This document shows, one piece after another, positions 14,209-15,818 of a stretch of DNA of 15,818 nt. The position numbers and the translations under genes were made by a program. The DNA comes from DAOUAJ01 sp034433615. Lineage in GTDB: Bacteria; Chloroflexota; Anaerolineae; DUEN01. Under the pieces are notes generated by a model. It did no database searches. It was not told where the DNA came from and was given only the letters and a program-made list of their open reading frames with translations. The stretch covers positions 1 to 15,818 of the forward strand of contig DAOUAJ010000001.1 of NCBI GenBank assembly GCA_034433615.1, in the 5' to 3' direction. Within the stretch, counting starts at the first letter, position 1, and each line of letters begins with the position of its first letter.

Positions 14209-14296
14209 ACGTTTGGGCGACCATCCTCGTCTGAGAGGATGACGAGCCTGTCCTGGTCGTCAGGCCAGGGGGCAGGCGGAGGGATCGCCCAAACGT
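14209..14296. repeat. Nested inverted repeat after the YugP-like gene
   Basis: ACGTTTGGGCGA (14209-14220) and TCGCCCAAACGT (14285-14296) are a perfect 12-bp inverted repeat. Inside are a perfect hairpin CATCCTC-GTCTGA-GAGGATG (14222-14241) and a second imperfect one CCTGTCCTGG/CAGGCCAGG (about 14248-14270). Transcribed, it could fold as a multi-branched 3' structure of the peptidase mRNA; no U-tract and no clear flanking duplication are present. No promoter for the next gene was convincing in 14297-14380. Confidence 0.6.
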
Positions 14297-14380
14297 TGAA
14301 GCGTAGGGGCGGCGCCTCCGTGCCTGTCCCTGGCGATCTGTCGGTGTGAGAGGTTGTGTATAAAAAGGACCTGAGCCGGC

Positions 14381-15610
14381 ATGAATTCATCAAATCAGAG
14401 GGCGCCCATTCTGGCCATTGTCGTGGGCGCCAGCATGTTAGTGTTATTGTGCGCCTGCCTGATCGCCGCGGTGCTCGTATGGGATCAAACCCGGGGCCGT
14501 GGCATCAGCCTGGCGCCTGCACCAAAGGCCACGCGCCTGGTGCCGACGCGGCCGATTTCCACACCACTGCCTCCTATCGTGATCGAGATTGACCCCAAGG
14601 CCGACGTGCAAACCCAGCTTCTCACGGCCATTTATCAGAAGGTCAACCCCTCTGTGGTCAATATCACCGTGCGTCAGCCGGCCGGCGTGGACACTCAAGG
14701 TGATGAATTCTTCGCTGAAGGGCAGGGCTCTGGCTTTGTATGGGATAAGCAGGGGCACATCGTCACCAACCATCACGTGGTAGCCGATGCCACAGAGGTG
14801 GACGTCACGTTCTGGAACGATGTAGTTGTCTCGGCTGAGGTGGTTGGCGCTGACCCGGACAGCGATATCGCGGTGGTCCGGGTAGACGTCAGCGAGGATG
14901 AGCTGATTCCAGTCGAGTTAGGCGACTCTGATGCTGTGCAGGTGGGCGACCGGGCCGTTGCCATCGGCAACCCGTTCGGGTACGAGGGCACTCTAACGCA
15001 AGGAATTGTGAGCGCGGTGGGGCGCTCTATCCCGGCGGTGACCGGTTTTCAAATTCCGGAGGCTATTCAGACGGACGCCGCCATCAACCCGGGCAACTCA
15101 GGGGGGCCGCTGCTGGACGCACGCGGCCGCGTGATCGGTGTGAACGCGCAGATTCGCTCGACGGTGCGCGCCAACTCCGGCGTGGGGTTCGCCATCCCTA
15201 TCAACCTGGTCAAGCGGGTGGTGCCAGCGCTGATCGAGACGGGGCGCTACGAACACCCCTGGCTGGGCATCGCCGGGGAGGTCGTGTCGCCCTCGATGGC
15301 ACAAGAGCTGAATCTCTCCGTGGAACATGGCATCCTGGTTGTCGAGGTGGTTCCAGATAGCCCGGCCGTGCGGGCTGGCATCCGTCCGGGCACCCGCACG
15401 GTCAACTACAAAGGTCGTCCGGTGAGAGTGGGCGGAGATATCGTTGTCCAGATTGACGATCAGGCTCTTAACAACTTCGATGACCTGCTGATCTACCTGT
15501 CACGTCATACATCACCTGGGCAGGAAGTGACATTAATCGTGGTGCGCGGCGATCAACGCATTGAGGTGCCCGTGACCCTGGGTGTGCGCCCTGCTCGTCT
15601 GTTACAGTAG
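14381..15610 (+). CDS. Membrane-anchored HtrA/DegP-like serine protease with one PDZ domain
   Basis: HtrA proteases degrade or refold damaged envelope proteins. The 409-residue product has an N-terminal membrane anchor (about 9-34), a Pro/Thr-rich stretch (45-66), a trypsin-like domain with catalytic H132 (IVTNHHVV), D162 (DPDSDIAVV) and S240 (INPGNSGGP), and one PDZ domain (about 294-400; PWLGIAGEVV...GILVVEVVPDSPA...GDIVVQIDD...VTLIVVRG). All three catalytic residues are present. The anchor implies an extracytoplasmic catalytic domain. ATG 14381 is preceded by AAGGA about 11 nt upstream, a rather long spacing, but no better start exists. It is followed by a terminator. Confidence 0.95.
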   Translation: MNSSNQRAPILAIVVGASMLVLLCACLIAAVLVWDQTRGRGISLAPAPKATRLVPTRPISTPLPPIVIEIDPKADVQTQLLTAIYQKVNPSVVNITVRQPAGVDTQGDEFFAEGQGSGFVWDKQGHIVTNHHVVADATEVDVTFWNDVVVSAEVVGADPDSDIAVVRVDVSEDELIPVELGDSDAVQVGDRAVAIGNPFGYEGTLTQGIVSAVGRSIPAVTGFQIPEAIQTDAAINPGNSGGPLLDARGRVIGVNAQIRSTVRANSGVGFAIPINLVKRVVPALIETGRYEHPWLGIAGEVVSPSMAQELNLSVEHGILVVEVVPDSPAVRAGIRPGTRTVNYKGRPVRVGGDIVVQIDDQALNNFDDLLIYLSRHTSPGQEVTLIVVRGDQRIEVPVTLGVRPARLLQ

Positions 15611-15640
15611 CCGGATTTGAGTTGTGGATAAATGAGGAAC

Positions 15641-15672
15641 AACGGGGCGGGCCGCGAGGACGCCCCGTTTCT
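15641..15672 (+). terminator. Terminator-like hairpin after the HtrA gene
   Basis: AACGGGGCG (15641-15649) and CGCCCCGTT (15661-15669) form a perfect 9-bp stem with an 11-nt loop, followed only by TCT, so the U-tract is short. It lies about 30 bp past the HtrA stop and before the next start codon. A DnaA box TGTGGATAA lies just upstream at 15623-15631. Confidence 0.6.
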
Positions 15673-15693
15673 ATGAACAGGAAGTGAAGGGCG

Positions 15694-15818
15694 ATGAGAG
15701 GACGAGGGTTAACTGCGTGCTGTGGATTGGTGCTAGCAGTCGTGGTCCTGGCCGGCTGTGGAGGGATCGCAGTCTCCCTGGAAACCCAACCGACTGTCAC
15801 GCCGTTGCCTACTCCGAC
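15694..15818 (+). CDS. Putative lipoprotein, cut by window end
   Basis: ATG 15694 opens a frame through the right edge (41 codons). It reads as a short charged start, a hydrophobic segment and the lipobox LAGC with Cys22, so lipidation and signal peptidase II cleavage are expected. After it comes a Pro/Thr-rich stretch (PTVTPLPTP), the usual linker seen in the exported proteins of this window. The mature domain is outside, so no function can be given. GAAGG lies 3 nt before the ATG. Confidence 0.7.
   Translation, partial: MRGRGLTACCGLVLAVVVLAGCGGIAVSLETQPTVTPLPTP

Overview
The window looks like a chromosomal, replication-origin-proximal segment of a Chloroflexota bacterium, probably Anaerolineae-like. 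This is inference: it rests on the gene mix (LysM and lipoprotein exports with Pro/Thr-rich linkers, a DUF4015-type glycoside hydrolase, RNase J, YugP-type protease), moderately high GC, and palindromic and low-complexity intergenic repeats I associate with such genomes. No rRNA, tRNA, CRISPR array, transposase or phage gene was seen.

Layout. At the left edge a secreted glycoside-hydrolase-like gene (minus, cut by the window) diverges from dnaA (plus). Directly after dnaA lies a convincing oriC: four same-orientation DnaA boxes followed by an AT-rich stretch. dnaN does not follow; instead come a Nudix hydrolase (minus), a calcineurin-like phosphoesterase (plus), an RNase J gene (plus) with a hairpin-containing leader, and an HD-domain protein (plus). 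Several plus genes have readable sigma70-type promoters.

From 7.5 to 9.9 kb two cell-envelope genes face each other with 11 bp between stop codons: a secreted LysM-LysM-Gmad2 protein (plus) and a LysM-LysM-M23 peptidase (minus) broken by a one-base frameshift.

From 13.1 down to 10.0 kb is a minus-strand metal operon: a Fur-family regulator, then cbiM (with a C-terminal PDGLE domain), cbiQ and cbiO, a complete ECF-type cobalt/nickel importer. Upstream of the regulator two 16-bp operator-like units are tandemly arranged, one covering the -10 element, so the regulator probably represses itself and the transporter according to metal supply.

The right end carries a YugP-like membrane zinc peptidase (plus), an HtrA/DegP-like membrane-anchored serine protease (plus) and the start of a lipoprotein gene cut by the window edge. 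A MITE-like element with terminal inverted repeats and apparent 10-bp target duplications lies in the leader of the YugP gene.

Most genes are ordinary housekeeping or envelope functions. The parts most worth a second look are the Fur/ECF operon with its operator and the CbiM N-terminus, the RNase J leader, the MITE-like element, the repeat-derived start of cbiO, and the frameshift.
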